Shown one piece after another: positions 52,948 through 61,929 of a stretch of 64,000 bases of DNA. The DNA comes from Chlorobiota bacterium. Lineage in GTDB: Bacteria > Bacteroidota > Ignavibacteria > OLB7. The notes beneath the pieces are model-generated. The model saw only the letters and a list, made by a program, of their open reading frames with translations. It searched no databases and was not told the DNA's origin. Position 1 is the stretch's first letter. Every line of letters begins with the position of its first letter. The DNA is taken from positions 2,579,001 to 2,643,000 of the forward strand of contig CP065014.1 in the NCBI GenBank assembly GCA_016700335.1, in the 5' to 3' direction. Position numbers and translations under genes: made by a program.

Positions 52948-53826
52948 CTATTTAATTTGGATGTCTGCTTTTACTTGCTTATTATTAAACACTTTAGGAT
53001 TTTCTTTTGAATCTTCCCAATCAACAAACACATTTTTATTATTAATTTTATTAGACTTTTGTTTTAATACATGAATAAAATTAGCATTCAACTTTTTGTT
53101 TTTGATATTTACATTATCCACGTTTATTTGATTATTATCAACTGCCAAAATATTATCCGAATTTTTAATTTTATTTAGTTTTGTTCCTGTAGTACTTTTT
53201 CTTAAATCTTTATTCAAACTTTTAGTAGATTTAGTAATTACAGTTGAATTAGTTGTATTTTTAGTTAACTTAGATTTATTCTCACTCTCTTTTTTAATAT
53301 GTATATTAAGGTCTTTATTTATTATTGAGATGGGAATTTCTTTTGATAAAGAGTAACTATTTTTATTATTTGAAACTTCATTATTATTTGAAACTTCATT
53401 ATTATTTGAAACTTCATTATTATTTGTTCTCAGATTATTTTGGCTTATAATGAGCTTTAAATCTGAACTTGTAATTGCAATTGGTACTTTTTTCGATACT
53501 AGTGATTTATTGAAATATAATAATGATATTCCAGTAAGAATTATAATGCCAGAAAATAAACCTACCCATTTAAATCTATTATAGAAATTAAGAGTTATTG
53601 GCTTCTCAAGCATTTTAATGAAATTATTCCTTGCATTAGAATCATTTATTAATAATAAATTTTCTTTGCTTTTAATTTCAATATCACGAATAATATTTTC
53701 TGCTTGAACTAGATTGTGAAGCTCTTTATCATGAGTCATATTTAAAACAAACTCCGACCTTTGCTGAGAACTCATTTCTAAATTGAAGAAACGTTCTAAC
53801 TCTTTATGTATATTTTTATCTTTCAT
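52948..53826 (-). CDS. Anti-sigma-factor-like single-pass membrane protein
   Basis: The 292-residue product starts with about 83 polar residues (cytoplasmic), followed by one membrane helix (about 85-103, WVGLFSGIIILTGISLLYF) and a long periplasmic region of about 185 residues dominated by Asn, Lys, Ser and Ile. The topology and its position 64 bases after an ECF sigma gene in the same operon are what an anti-sigma factor has. No zinc (HxxxCxxC) motif is present. Residues about 136-152 contain the repeat NNEVSN three times, encoded by an 18-bp tandem repeat. Low-complexity composition makes the C-terminal role unreadable. Confidence 0.65.
   Translation of the reverse strand: MKDKNIHKELERFFNLEMSSQQRSEFVLNMTHDKELHNLVQAENIIRDIEIKSKENLLLINDSNARNNFIKMLEKPITLNFYNRFKWVGLFSGIIILTGISLLYFNKSLVSKKVPIAITSSDLKLIISQNNLRTNNNEVSNNNEVSNNNEVSNNKNSYSLSKEIPISIINKDLNIHIKKESENKSKLTKNTTNSTVITKSTKSLNKDLRKSTTGTKLNKIKNSDNILAVDNNQINVDNVNIKNKKLNANFIHVLKQKSNKINNKNVFVDWEDSKENPKVFNNKQVKADIQIK
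53363..53426 (-). repeat. 18-bp tandem repeat inside the anti-sigma-like gene
   Basis: On the plus strand TTATTATTTGAAACTTCA occurs three times in direct succession (53363-53380, 53381-53398, 53399-53416) with a partial fourth (53417-53426). It keeps the frame and adds six residues per unit. Copies are identical, suggesting slippage and length variation between strains. Confidence 0.9.
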
Positions 53827-53890
53827 TATCTGATATAACTTAACTATTAATTTTCTGAATATTTAATCAACTTTAATTTCTAACATGAAT

Positions 53891-54475
53891 TTAATACTTT
53901 ATGAGTTTCGCTACTTCTTCTCGAAGTCTCTCTCTTGCTCTTGATGCTTTTGTGCAAATTGCATTTTCATTAGATCCCTTAATTTCAGCAATTTCTTTAT
54001 AACTATAATCACTATAAATGCTTAATTCAAGAATCTCCCTATAATTTTCTGGTAATTTTTTAAGAGCTCTATTAATTAACTCTTCTTTTTCATTATACTC
54101 TTCTTTTTTATACATATTTTCTTTAATAGTTATATCGCTATAAGTAGTCTCATTATTTAATCTCCTTTTCTTAGATCTTAAAAAATTGAGAGATAAATTT
54201 CTGGCAATTGTGAAAATATAACCAAGTGGATTATCAACATCTGAAGAATTTCTTCTCATATCTAACAATCTACGCCAAACATCTTGTACAACATCTTGAG
54301 CCCCATCATAGTCACTTATAATTTTAGAACAATAAGCAACCAATTTTTTATTATGACGATTAAAAAACTGTAATGAAGCTTTATTATCTCCATTAAGCAT
54401 CTTATTAAACAGAATTTTATCTTCTGATAATTCGAATTCTCTTTTTTTGTCTATATTTAATTCAACAGATTGCAA
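53891..54475 (-). CDS. ECF-type RNA polymerase sigma factor
   Basis: The 194 residues have a sigma-70 region 2 (about 30-95, FNRHNKKLVAYCSKIISDYDGAQDVVQDVWRRLLDM) and region 4 (about 135-190, LPENYREILELSIYSDYSYKEIAEIKGSNENAICTKASRARERLREEV), the two-domain layout of ECF sigmas, with the DAQDVVQ-type core-binding helix. It is the first gene of a two-gene operon with the anti-sigma-like protein, and faces a lipoprotein gene on the plus strand 187 bases away, which makes that gene and the outer-membrane protein at 56640 candidate targets. Confidence 0.92.
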   Translation of the reverse strand: MQSVELNIDKKREFELSEDKILFNKMLNGDNKASLQFFNRHNKKLVAYCSKIISDYDGAQDVVQDVWRRLLDMRRNSSDVDNPLGYIFTIARNLSLNFLRSKKRRLNNETTYSDITIKENMYKKEEYNEKEELINRALKKLPENYREILELSIYSDYSYKEIAEIKGSNENAICTKASRARERLREEVAKLIKY

Positions 54476-54662
54476 TAATTATTTAACTTTTTCTTACAAA
54501 GATTTTTAAAGATAACACCCATAATTTATTCAACCTTACACAATACAAAAATAAAATTATCAATTGAAATATAATATGTAAGAAAATCTAAATTTAGTTT
54601 GTCTTAGATTTTGAAACTATATCTCAAAATAGAAAGTTATATTACATTATTATATTTTAAAA

Positions 54663-56540
54663 ATGATTGTTTTTGTTATAAGTTTTTTACAGAAATTTAG
54701 AATAAATATCTTTTCGATAATTTTACTTGCAGTATTTTTTACTGCTTGCCAAGATACTCTTGAGCCAAAGGTAATTAATTCAGTTAGTATTATTTCTTTT
54801 AATAAAGTTAATCTTGATGGATTAGTTACCGATGAAAAAGGCTTAAAAATAAGCAATGCTTTAGTAACTATACTAGGAACTCACATAAATACATTTACAG
54901 ATTCAAACGGAATTTTTAGATTTAAGGATATTGATGTTCCTACTGAAAGATTTGTTGTTAACTGCCAGAAAAGGGGTTGTTATAATGCTTCTATAGGTCT
55001 ATCAAGTACACATACAAATTCACATGTAGTTCAATTAATTTTAGCTCAAGAGAAAATTATAGGTAATTTTTCTGGTGCAAATGGTGGTAAGATTTCTTTT
55101 TCTAACAATCCTAACTTAATTACTCAACCTTCTATTGAAATCCCATCTGGAGGAGTAATTAATTTTAAAGGTGAAATTTATACAGGTCAGGTAAATGTTA
55201 TTTGCAGGTATTTGAACCCAACTGAATTAAACTTTGGAAGATTTGTTGGTGGCTCAGATTTATATGGCAAAGATATTAATAGCAAACCTGTTATGTTGTA
55301 TTCATTAGGTATAATTGATTCAAAACTTGAAACACCAAATGGCGAACCATTACAAATTAGATCAGGTAAAGAAGCAAAGTTAATTTTTCCTATACCAAAC
55401 TCTCGTACTTCAAAAGCTCAGAATACAATTTCAATGTGGTATTATAATGATGTTTTAGGCAATTGGTTTGAAGAAGGATTTGCAACAAGAGAAGGGCAAA
55501 GTTATATTGGATTTGTTAAACATTTATCTTCATGGAATATCGATTTTAAAGGTGATAAATCTACAATTCATGGAAAAGTTATTGATTGCAATAAATTACC
55601 AATTAATGGAGCTTTAGTTAACATTGATGGAGTTATTGTAAAAACAGATAGTTCAGGTAATTTCTTTCAATGGATTCCATCTGGAATAGATTTAAAAGTT
55701 AGTATTAATATTGAAGGGATAAATACAACACCTGAAATTTTAACAGTACCTGCTCAATTACCTAATTCTGAATACAATTGTGGTGAGATAAAACTTCCTT
55801 GTCCATTGTATGCAACATTAGTTATCAGAGATTGTGAAGAAAGTAGATTAAGCGCTGATGCTTTGATAGTAGCCTCTTTTATTGATTTTAATGGGAACAG
55901 CAGAAAATACTTTTTATCAAAGGTTCAATTGTTCAGACCATTTAGAATTCCTATTCCACAAAATATTAATTCAATTGAAATTATAACTTCAACTTACGAT
56001 AAAGTTAAAAGTGAGATTATTCAAATTGAAAAAGGAGCAAATATCCCAAAAGTAATTTCATTATGTAAAGATGATATACTTTCAAGATCATTTATAAATA
56101 TTAGTAGAAAAGGATATGAAAACAAATTTTATTTTCCAGATTCAACTAACAATCCACCAATTCAAAGGCTTGTAGCTTCATCTTTAAGAGATCGCAGTAT
56201 CAATAGTGACTCTGAAGTTTATAAAGTTAATTTCAGTCTGTCGGGTAGCAAATACATTGAAGCAGGTTTAGATATGTATTATAAAAAATCTATGAATTCA
56301 TTAAACATATCTAAGTTTTTTATTGTTGGTGCTGATGCGAATACAAAATTATCGGATATTAATATCAAAATGATTCCTATTGATGATTCTACAGAAATAT
56401 CTTTTGAAAGAGAGCCTATTTTTAGATTGGGTTCCAAAGTTGAAATTAAATTTAAATTGGTTTATAAAGATGAAAAAATTAGTCAATCATTTGTATATGT
56501 TACCGGCAAATTCGTTGCTATTTTAGAAAAGGTTGATTAA
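54663..56540 (+). CDS. Large lipoprotein with two carboxypeptidase-regulatory-like domains
   Basis: The 625-residue product has a signal and lipobox (VFFTA-Cys29) and is probably surface- or periplasm-anchored. The N-terminal beta-domain (about 50-115) reads LDGLVTDEKGLKISNALVTILGTHINTFTDSNGIFRFKDI, a carboxypeptidase-D regulatory-like (CarboxypepD_reg/CNA_B-type) fold. A second one begins near 303 (STIHGKVIDCNKLPINGALVNIDG...). In between (about 120-290) is a beta-rich segment with ISMWYYNDVLGNWFEEG, and the C-terminal 200 residues are also beta-rich without a known motif. Adhesive or receptor-like function is inference. It lies divergently next to the ECF sigma gene and is followed by the OmpA-like gene. 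Confidence 0.72.
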   Translation: MIVFVISFLQKFRINIFSIILLAVFFTACQDTLEPKVINSVSIISFNKVNLDGLVTDEKGLKISNALVTILGTHINTFTDSNGIFRFKDIDVPTERFVVNCQKRGCYNASIGLSSTHTNSHVVQLILAQEKIIGNFSGANGGKISFSNNPNLITQPSIEIPSGGVINFKGEIYTGQVNVICRYLNPTELNFGRFVGGSDLYGKDINSKPVMLYSLGIIDSKLETPNGEPLQIRSGKEAKLIFPIPNSRTSKAQNTISMWYYNDVLGNWFEEGFATREGQSYIGFVKHLSSWNIDFKGDKSTIHGKVIDCNKLPINGALVNIDGVIVKTDSSGNFFQWIPSGIDLKVSINIEGINTTPEILTVPAQLPNSEYNCGEIKLPCPLYATLVIRDCEESRLSADALIVASFIDFNGNSRKYFLSKVQLFRPFRIPIPQNINSIEIITSTYDKVKSEIIQIEKGANIPKVISLCKDDILSRSFINISRKGYENKFYFPDSTNNPPIQRLVASSLRDRSINSDSEVYKVNFSLSGSKYIEAGLDMYYKKSMNSLNISKFFIVGADANTKLSDINIKMIPIDDSTEISFEREPIFRLGSKVEIKFKLVYKDEKISQSFVYVTGKFVAILEKVD

Positions 56541-56562
56541 GTTTCTTAGTATTTTTAATTAT

Positions 56563-56606
56563 CCCAATGCATAAATATCTTTTTTCTTGATATTAATTGC
56601 ATTGGG
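56563..56606 (+). terminator. Hairpin between the large lipoprotein and OmpA-like genes
   Basis: CCCAATGCA (56563-56571) pairs perfectly with TGCATTGGG (56598-56606), with an inner AATATC/GATATT stem, but is followed by CTTCTTAATTTT rather than a clean T run. It could be an imperfect terminator or attenuator before the gene at 56640. Confidence 0.5.
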
Positions 56607-56639
56607 CTTCTTAATTTTACACCACAGTTTTATTAATGA

Positions 56640-58409
56640 ATGAAGATTTTATTAATTATATTTTTTTTTCAAATAAGTTTAAATAATTTCATTTTCTCTC
56701 AAGATAATTTTGGAGCGAAATTTTCTTATGAACTTAGCTTGCCATTGGCTATAGAACGTGAACCGGGTGTTATTAATAAATTTGTTTATAATGGTTTGGG
56801 TACTTCATCAAACCAAACTTTGAATGTTGGTGGTAGGTTTTTCTCAGATAACTATTTTTTTCCTAAACTCGGATTTTCTGCTTTTGCTGGTTTTAATATA
56901 TCAAGTGGTAAGTTCATAACAAATTATTTCTTGATTGATACTGCATTCCCTCAGATTGGTAATCAAAGATTTACCGTTAATTCAACTGTTGGTTCTTTAA
57001 AATTTAATTTAGACTCAAGAATTGGGATTACAGATTTAATTAAATTAAATTTTGGTCTTTGGTCAGAACAAAGACTATTCTCGAGTATAACTCAAACCCT
57101 TGAATTCTCAGATTCATCTCTACCAAGTAAACTTTTAGCAAGTGGATCAGCAATTAGTTCATCTCCTTTTAGATGGGGATTTTGTATTTCACCTGAATTG
57201 ATTCTAACACTTAATCCAAAATTCAACTTAAGTCTTGAGCCATATTTTATGGTTGATATTACTGCAGTTTCAAAGAATGTTAAGTTTTCTAGAACTATAG
57301 TAGGAGGTATTGGTGTTTCTTTGACTTCCTTATTATCACATATTATACCCAAAGATATTTTAATTGATTCTGCTATTCAAGATAAAGTCAATAAAAAAAT
57401 ATCTAATACAAATGCTGAAATTAATTTTAAAATAAATAACCAAAAGTCAAGTTTAGCTGTTATTAATATCGATAGAATTAATTATAAAAATTATTATCCT
57501 TTTAAAACTAGATATTACTTCAAAGAAATTATTTCGTTGAATGATCTTTCGTCAAAAGAATTCAAAAATTTTAAAATTAATTCTTTATCAAAAAGCAGTA
57601 TAATAGATATTGAGAAAAATTATATAAATATACTTTCATTAAGACTTAAAAATGATACTTCAATAAATATAACATTGGTAAATAATTGCAACGAATGTGA
57701 GCTAACGGTTGTTAATAAATTAAGGGATTATTTATGCAATAATTGTGAGATTAATTCTCAAAGGATTATAATTAAAACTAAATTCTTAAAATTTGGAAAT
57801 AGCTTTATTGAAATACAAACCAATAAACAAAAGTTGTTTTCACCTGTTGTTATAGAATGGATTGTAAATGATTTTACTTTACCAAAAATTTCAATTGATA
57901 AAAATGTAAAATCAGATTATCCAATTAATTATTCAATCACAACTCTTCATTGTGCAAATAAAATCATTGGTAGATATTATGGTCTTGATGAAATAAAACC
58001 ACAAGGATTTGAAATGTTCATCTCATTAGAACAAGGTAATGATCTTCCAATTATGATTGCTGAATTTGAGGTTAGAGATTCACTTGGTAATAATAAAATT
58101 ACTTATGATACATTGAATTTTAGATTCAACGAAAAAGAGATTACTAATAATAAAGTTGTCCAGGAATTTTATTTTCCTACTAATGAAAATGAACTTAATT
58201 TTCAATCACCTCAAAGTGCATTTATTGATAAAATAATTTCTAATATGAATGATAGCTCAGAGCTTGTTATAAAATCTAAAACAACAAATAAGAATATATT
58301 TTTGAAAGGTTTAGGAATTATGAATGAATTGCAAGAAGCTGGAATTGGCAATTTGAACTTTTCTACAGATGAAAGCAATGAGGGTTATATTATTGTTAAA
58401 ATGAGTTAA
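56640..58409 (+). CDS. Outer-membrane barrel protein with a degenerate OmpA-like periplasmic part
   Basis: A signal peptide (MKILLIIFFFQISLNNFIFSQ) precedes about 200 residues of barrel-like sequence (FGAKFSYELSLPLAI..., VGGIGVSLTSLLSHI). Residues from about 280 read YYPFKTRYYFKEIISLND and, later, YINILSLRLKNDTSINITLVNN with VVNKLRDYLCNNCEINSQRIII. This resembles the OmpA-like peptidoglycan-binding domain in outline, but the conserved NxxLSxxRA box is not recognisable and a CNNC motif (near 360) appears instead. A further beta-rich region completes the 589 residues. It may form part of the ECF-linked surface module. Confidence 0.6.
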   Translation: MKILLIIFFFQISLNNFIFSQDNFGAKFSYELSLPLAIEREPGVINKFVYNGLGTSSNQTLNVGGRFFSDNYFFPKLGFSAFAGFNISSGKFITNYFLIDTAFPQIGNQRFTVNSTVGSLKFNLDSRIGITDLIKLNFGLWSEQRLFSSITQTLEFSDSSLPSKLLASGSAISSSPFRWGFCISPELILTLNPKFNLSLEPYFMVDITAVSKNVKFSRTIVGGIGVSLTSLLSHIIPKDILIDSAIQDKVNKKISNTNAEINFKINNQKSSLAVINIDRINYKNYYPFKTRYYFKEIISLNDLSSKEFKNFKINSLSKSSIIDIEKNYINILSLRLKNDTSINITLVNNCNECELTVVNKLRDYLCNNCEINSQRIIIKTKFLKFGNSFIEIQTNKQKLFSPVVIEWIVNDFTLPKISIDKNVKSDYPINYSITTLHCANKIIGRYYGLDEIKPQGFEMFISLEQGNDLPIMIAEFEVRDSLGNNKITYDTLNFRFNEKEITNNKVVQEFYFPTNENELNFQSPQSAFIDKIISNMNDSSELVIKSKTTNKNIFLKGLGIMNELQEAGIGNLNFSTDESNEGYIIVKMS

Positions 58410-58481
58410 TTTAACTTTGAATTTTAAATCTATTATTATACTTATTTAAATTATTATCTAACAATTATTTGTATATCAAAT

Positions 58482-59237
58482 TTATCTTATCTCCTCCCAT
58501 TCTTTTGACACACTGCGACCAATCATCATTACTGCAAGACCATTTAAAGTCCATTCTAATAAAACCTTCCAGTATCCATACCTTCTAAATCTTCTAGGAG
58601 ATTCATAAACTTTAAGTTCCTTATGATAACCAATTCTACCCAGTCTGCCAAGCTTTTGATACAAGTTAAAATCCTCACCTGCTGCCATTTCATTTGCATA
58701 ACCTCCTACTTTATGGAACATATCTGATCTAACAATCTGGCATTCGCCACGCCCCATACCAAAACCAGAAAAATTTAACATCCTAACATAATTATTGAAA
58801 ATTAAATGAAAAATTCTATCACTAGTTTTTCTTTCATTTGGTGCAATTTCCACCGAACATGCAATTGCAACCACCATTTTATCACTGAACATTTTTTCTG
58901 AATATGAAACAATTGAAGAAATGAATTTTTCAGGGTAGCATGGCACTGTGTCTGCATTAATAAAAACTAAGATTTTTCCATCTGCTTGTTCTGCCCCTTT
59001 ATTCCTTCCTTCAGAAATTGTTTGCCTTCTTTTTTCTTTATGTTCAACAACTTTATCAGCTAACTTTTTAGCAATATCAATTGTTTTATCACTACTACCA
59101 CCATCGCTTACTATAAGCTCTAAATTGAATTTTCGCCTTTGAGTTAATGGAAAACATAACAATGTGTTTGCTATCAATTTTTCTTCATTAAGAGCAGGTA
59201 TAACAATACTTATTTTAGGATTTCTTTGAATATTCAA
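58482..59237 (-). CDS. Family 2 glycosyltransferase
   Basis: The 251 residues have the GT-A fold of family 2: SIVIPALNEEKLIANTL at the start, SDGGSSDKTIDIAKKL near 45 and the metal-binding FINADTVP near 92 (a DxD-like NAD). GRGECQIVRSDMFHKVGGYANEMAAGEDFNLYQKL follows, with the ED of the acceptor-binding region. No transmembrane segment is clear except a weak hydrophobic one near the end. It transfers a sugar from a nucleotide or lipid donor to an unknown acceptor; location at the cytoplasmic membrane face is likely. Confidence 0.9.
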   Translation of the reverse strand: MNIQRNPKISIVIPALNEEKLIANTLLCFPLTQRRKFNLELIVSDGGSSDKTIDIAKKLADKVVEHKEKRRQTISEGRNKGAEQADGKILVFINADTVPCYPEKFISSIVSYSEKMFSDKMVVAIACSVEIAPNERKTSDRIFHLIFNNYVRMLNFSGFGMGRGECQIVRSDMFHKVGGYANEMAAGEDFNLYQKLGRLGRIGYHKELKVYESPRRFRRYGYWKVLLEWTLNGLAVMMIGRSVSKEWEEIR

Positions 59238-59313
59238 ATTTGATTTAATGCTTGCAATAAGATTTTTTTATTGAATCAAGTATTTAATTTTGACATTAAG
59301 TGACTTAAAAAAA

Positions 59314-60375
59314 CTAAAATGAAATTTTAAAAGGAAAAAGTATAATGAATTTTAACTCAGGTAATAATTGTAATGCAGGTGCTGGAAGCCTGAAGTTATT
59401 TAATGTTTGAACTAACCAATTACCAAATGTCCCAAGGTTTGGCAGTAATTCTATTAAATCATAATCTAAAGAAACAAAAGCAGTTCTATAAGGGCTGTAA
59501 CCAATAAGTTCAACGTCCTTCACACCATAACCTAAAGCTAAGCAGAGCCATTTGGGCCAGTAATCCTTAATATTATTTGGTAAAATGTTATGCATCTTGA
59601 ATGAAAGCCACACGTTCTGCCCATCATAATCATCTACTAACAACCTCGATCTTATTTGAGCAGCATTTCTTGAGGAATCTCTATAAGATGGTCCCGCAGA
59701 CCATTTCAACCTATAATTTTGCAATGCTGGAATTTTTCTTTGAATATAAAAATAACTAGCACCCAAAACATTACTCAATTCATCGGTCCAATCAAAACCA
59801 TAATTACTGTGAAATCCATCTTGAATTTCTATAAAAGTTTGAAAGAATAATCCACCAATCACACCATAAAAAGCAGCATCATCAGGATTCATTCCACAAG
59901 CGGTAAAAGCTTCATTTGAAAAATATGTACTTATAAAACCACCAAAAGTATGACCAAGTTTATCTAACTGCAATGAATACTTCCATCCGTAATCTAAACT
60001 CTCAAAGTTAAATTTTCCAGAAGTACTATCTGGGTACCACGCTTGTTGATATAGGGTTATAGTTGTTGCTAATGCTAATAATGCACTACCGAAACCAATA
60101 ACAGTAGCAGGCTTTAATTGAGTATGTTTATAAGGCAAATAACCTGCCAAAGTGTACCTTGAATTACCAGATTCCAAATAATCTGATTGTAAAATTTTTA
60201 GATTTTCAAAATTTATTTTTGTTATTGAATCATTAATAACTTTTATCGAATCGGATGTTTCAAATAAAGAATCATTATAAATTCTATTTGAACTTGATGC
60301 AAAGGTATTTTTTGAAATTAAAACTACAAATAAAGAAATCCAGAATAATAAAGTGAGGTAATTAACTCTTTTCAA
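59314..60375 (-). CDS. DUF2279-family membrane-associated protein
   Basis: The 353 residues include an N-terminal signal or anchor (MKRVNYLTLLFWISLFVVLISKNTFAS), a hydrophobic segment near 90-105, and the DUF2279 core around 130-220: LDKLGHTFGGFISTYFSNEAFTACGMNPDDAAFYGVIGGLFFQTFIEIQDGFHSNYGFDWTDELSNVLGA. That motif, with a conserved KxGH and Asp-Glu, is also found in YfiM-type lipoproteins. No function is established for the family; the envelope is the likely location. It is followed on the other side of a 375-base gap by the divergent AhpD-like gene. Confidence 0.82.
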   Translation of the reverse strand: MKRVNYLTLLFWISLFVVLISKNTFASSSNRIYNDSLFETSDSIKVINDSITKINFENLKILQSDYLESGNSRYTLAGYLPYKHTQLKPATVIGFGSALLALATTITLYQQAWYPDSTSGKFNFESLDYGWKYSLQLDKLGHTFGGFISTYFSNEAFTACGMNPDDAAFYGVIGGLFFQTFIEIQDGFHSNYGFDWTDELSNVLGASYFYIQRKIPALQNYRLKWSAGPSYRDSSRNAAQIRSRLLVDDYDGQNVWLSFKMHNILPNNIKDYWPKWLCLALGYGVKDVELIGYSPYRTAFVSLDYDLIELLPNLGTFGNWLVQTLNNFRLPAPALQLLPELKFIILFPFKISF

Positions 60376-60750
60376 AATATTTTATTTTTTTGATATTCTG
60401 TCATTTTCTAAAATAAGTAAATAAAATTAAAGATATTCTTTAAAAAGATTACTAAAAATTAATTGTAAATTATTTATTAAAAATAATTTACAATTAATAA
60501 TTCAAGTTGAAAATATAAAATTAAAAAACAATCATTTATAAAATTTTTAATAATTGATTTTCAATTTTTTTAGTTTAAAAAGTAACTCTAATCCTTTTAA
60601 AGTGTTTATATGATACTAATATTTACAAAAATTCTAGTTATTCAAAATAAGAATTTTATATTTTTACAATAGTAACTTAAAAAAATAATAAGGATTAAAT
60701 ATTTCTTATTAAAACTAATTCTAATATTTTAATTAAAATTTAAAGTCGGA
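60376..60750. other. Longest intergenic gap, 375 bases
   Basis: This AT-rich region lies between the divergent DUF2279 and AhpD-like genes. It holds a perfect 18+18 bp inverted repeat at 60458-60498 and no open frame or tRNA that I can see. No full Bacteroidota promoter signature is evident on either strand. Confidence 0.6.
60458..60498. repeat. Perfect 18-bp inverted repeat with a 5-base loop
   Basis: ATTAATTGTAAATTATTT (60458-60475) and its exact complement (60481-60498) flank ATTAA. The right arm is not followed by a T run, which argues against a plain terminator. It lies 83 bases upstream of the DUF2279 gene and 253 bases upstream of the AhpD-like gene. Confidence 0.85.
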
Positions 60751-61356
60751 ATGAATACTACTTTCATAGAAAATAATCACACTGATATGAATTCAAATGA
60801 GTTATTTACTTTAATAGAAAAAAAACTTGGGTTTGTCCCTGAGGCATACAAATCAATTTCAGCTAGTAAGTCATATTTAAACGATACACTTTATAATTTC
60901 CATAAACATGTATCAGAAGGAGCTATCGATTTATTTACAAAGCATATTATTACAATTGCTGTAGCATCTGCTTTACATAATCAGAATGCATTGAATGCTC
61001 GTTTGGCTCATGCTAAAAGTGAAGGAGTTAATGATGATTTAATCACTGAAGCAATTGCAGTAACAGGTAATATAATGACTCAAAATATATTTTTTAAATT
61101 TCAAAGATTAGCAGGTACTAGTGAATATTCTAATTTTCGACCAGCTTACAAGTTAAATACAATGTTAAATGCTCAGCATTTAAGTCAGTTACAAGTTGAG
61201 TCTATATGTATTGCTATTTCATTGTTAAATGATTGTGCAGATTGTCTTAGAGGTCATATTGAGAGTTTTCATAAATATGGCGGCTCAAATTCTCAACTTG
61301 AAGAAGTGTTAAGAGTTACTGCTCTTACATCAGGATTTTGTACAACAACTTTCTAA
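60751..61356 (+). CDS. AhpD/carboxymuconolactone-decarboxylase-like protein
   Basis: The 201 residues are helical and contain two related CMD-type segments. The first (about 60-105, FTKHIITIAVASALHNQNALNARLAHAKSEG) has lost the cysteines. The second, VESICIAISLLNDCADCLRGHIESFHKYG (about 150-178), keeps the CxxC (Cys164, Cys167) and the following histidine expected of AhpD-like peroxidase active sites. It would reduce peroxides using thioredoxin- or lipoyl-type donors, in the cytoplasm. The gene is divergent from DUF2279. Confidence 0.82.
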   Translation: MNTTFIENNHTDMNSNELFTLIEKKLGFVPEAYKSISASKSYLNDTLYNFHKHVSEGAIDLFTKHIITIAVASALHNQNALNARLAHAKSEGVNDDLITEAIAVTGNIMTQNIFFKFQRLAGTSEYSNFRPAYKLNTMLNAQHLSQLQVESICIAISLLNDCADCLRGHIESFHKYGGSNSQLEEVLRVTALTSGFCTTTF

Positions 61357-61394
61357 TCAATTTTTTGAAAGTTATATTTTATTTTAAAATAATC

Positions 61395-61427
61395 AAAGCC
61401 TCTAAAACCAGATATTTTAGAGGCTTT
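61395..61427. terminator. Bidirectional hairpin between the AhpD-like gene and gcvH
   Basis: AAAGCCTCTAAAA (61395-61407) and its exact complement (61415-61427) form a 13-bp stem with a seven-base loop. T runs on either side are short, but the position between convergent ends at 61356 and 61447 fits a shared terminator. Confidence 0.75.
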
Positions 61428-61446
61428 AAGTTTAGTAATTATAACT

Positions 61447-61824
61447 TTACATACCAATCAAAGACTTATATGTAGTTGAATCCATAAGTGAATCTAACCC
61501 AGAAGTTATTTCAACTTTAACCATCCAACCTGAATTGTATGGGTCTTTATTAATACTATCAGGAGTATCGTTAACATCATTATTAATTTCTACTATTTTA
61601 CCAGAAACAGGAGAATACAAATCAGATACAGTTTTAACTGCTTCTATAGTTCCAAATATTTCGCCTACTTCAACTTGATCACCAACTGATTTAGTTATAT
61701 CTAAGAATACAATATCCCCTAATTCACTCTGAGCAAAATCAGTTATTCCAATTGTTCCTATTTTACCCTCTGAACGTACCCATTCATGGGATTTATCATA
61801 CTTAAGTTCTTCTGGAAAATTCAT
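61447..61824 (-). CDS. gcvH: Glycine cleavage system H protein
   Basis: The 125-residue lipoylated carrier shuttles the aminomethyl group between P and T proteins of glycine cleavage. The lipoyl lysine is Lys64 in IEAVKTVSDLYSPVSG, and the family start KYDKSHEWVR is intact. No gcvP, gcvT or lpd gene is adjacent, unlike in many bacteria. It ends against the hairpin at 61395-61427 that it shares with the AhpD-like gene. Confidence 0.97.
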   Translation of the reverse strand: MNFPEELKYDKSHEWVRSEGKIGTIGITDFAQSELGDIVFLDITKSVGDQVEVGEIFGTIEAVKTVSDLYSPVSGKIVEINNDVNDTPDSINKDPYNSGWMVKVEITSGLDSLMDSTTYKSLIGM

Positions 61825-61929
61825 GATTAAATTTTTTGATTTACTATTTTTTTTAAAATTATATTAGAATGACATTTTCAAAATTCATTTAAGTAAGTTA
61901 AAATAAAAATAAAGAATTTATTTCATAGT

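Noticed and set aside
53363..53426. Short direct repeats that could be read as a CRISPR-like array.
   Set aside because: The units are contiguous with no spacers, in frame within a coding sequence, and no cas gene is near.
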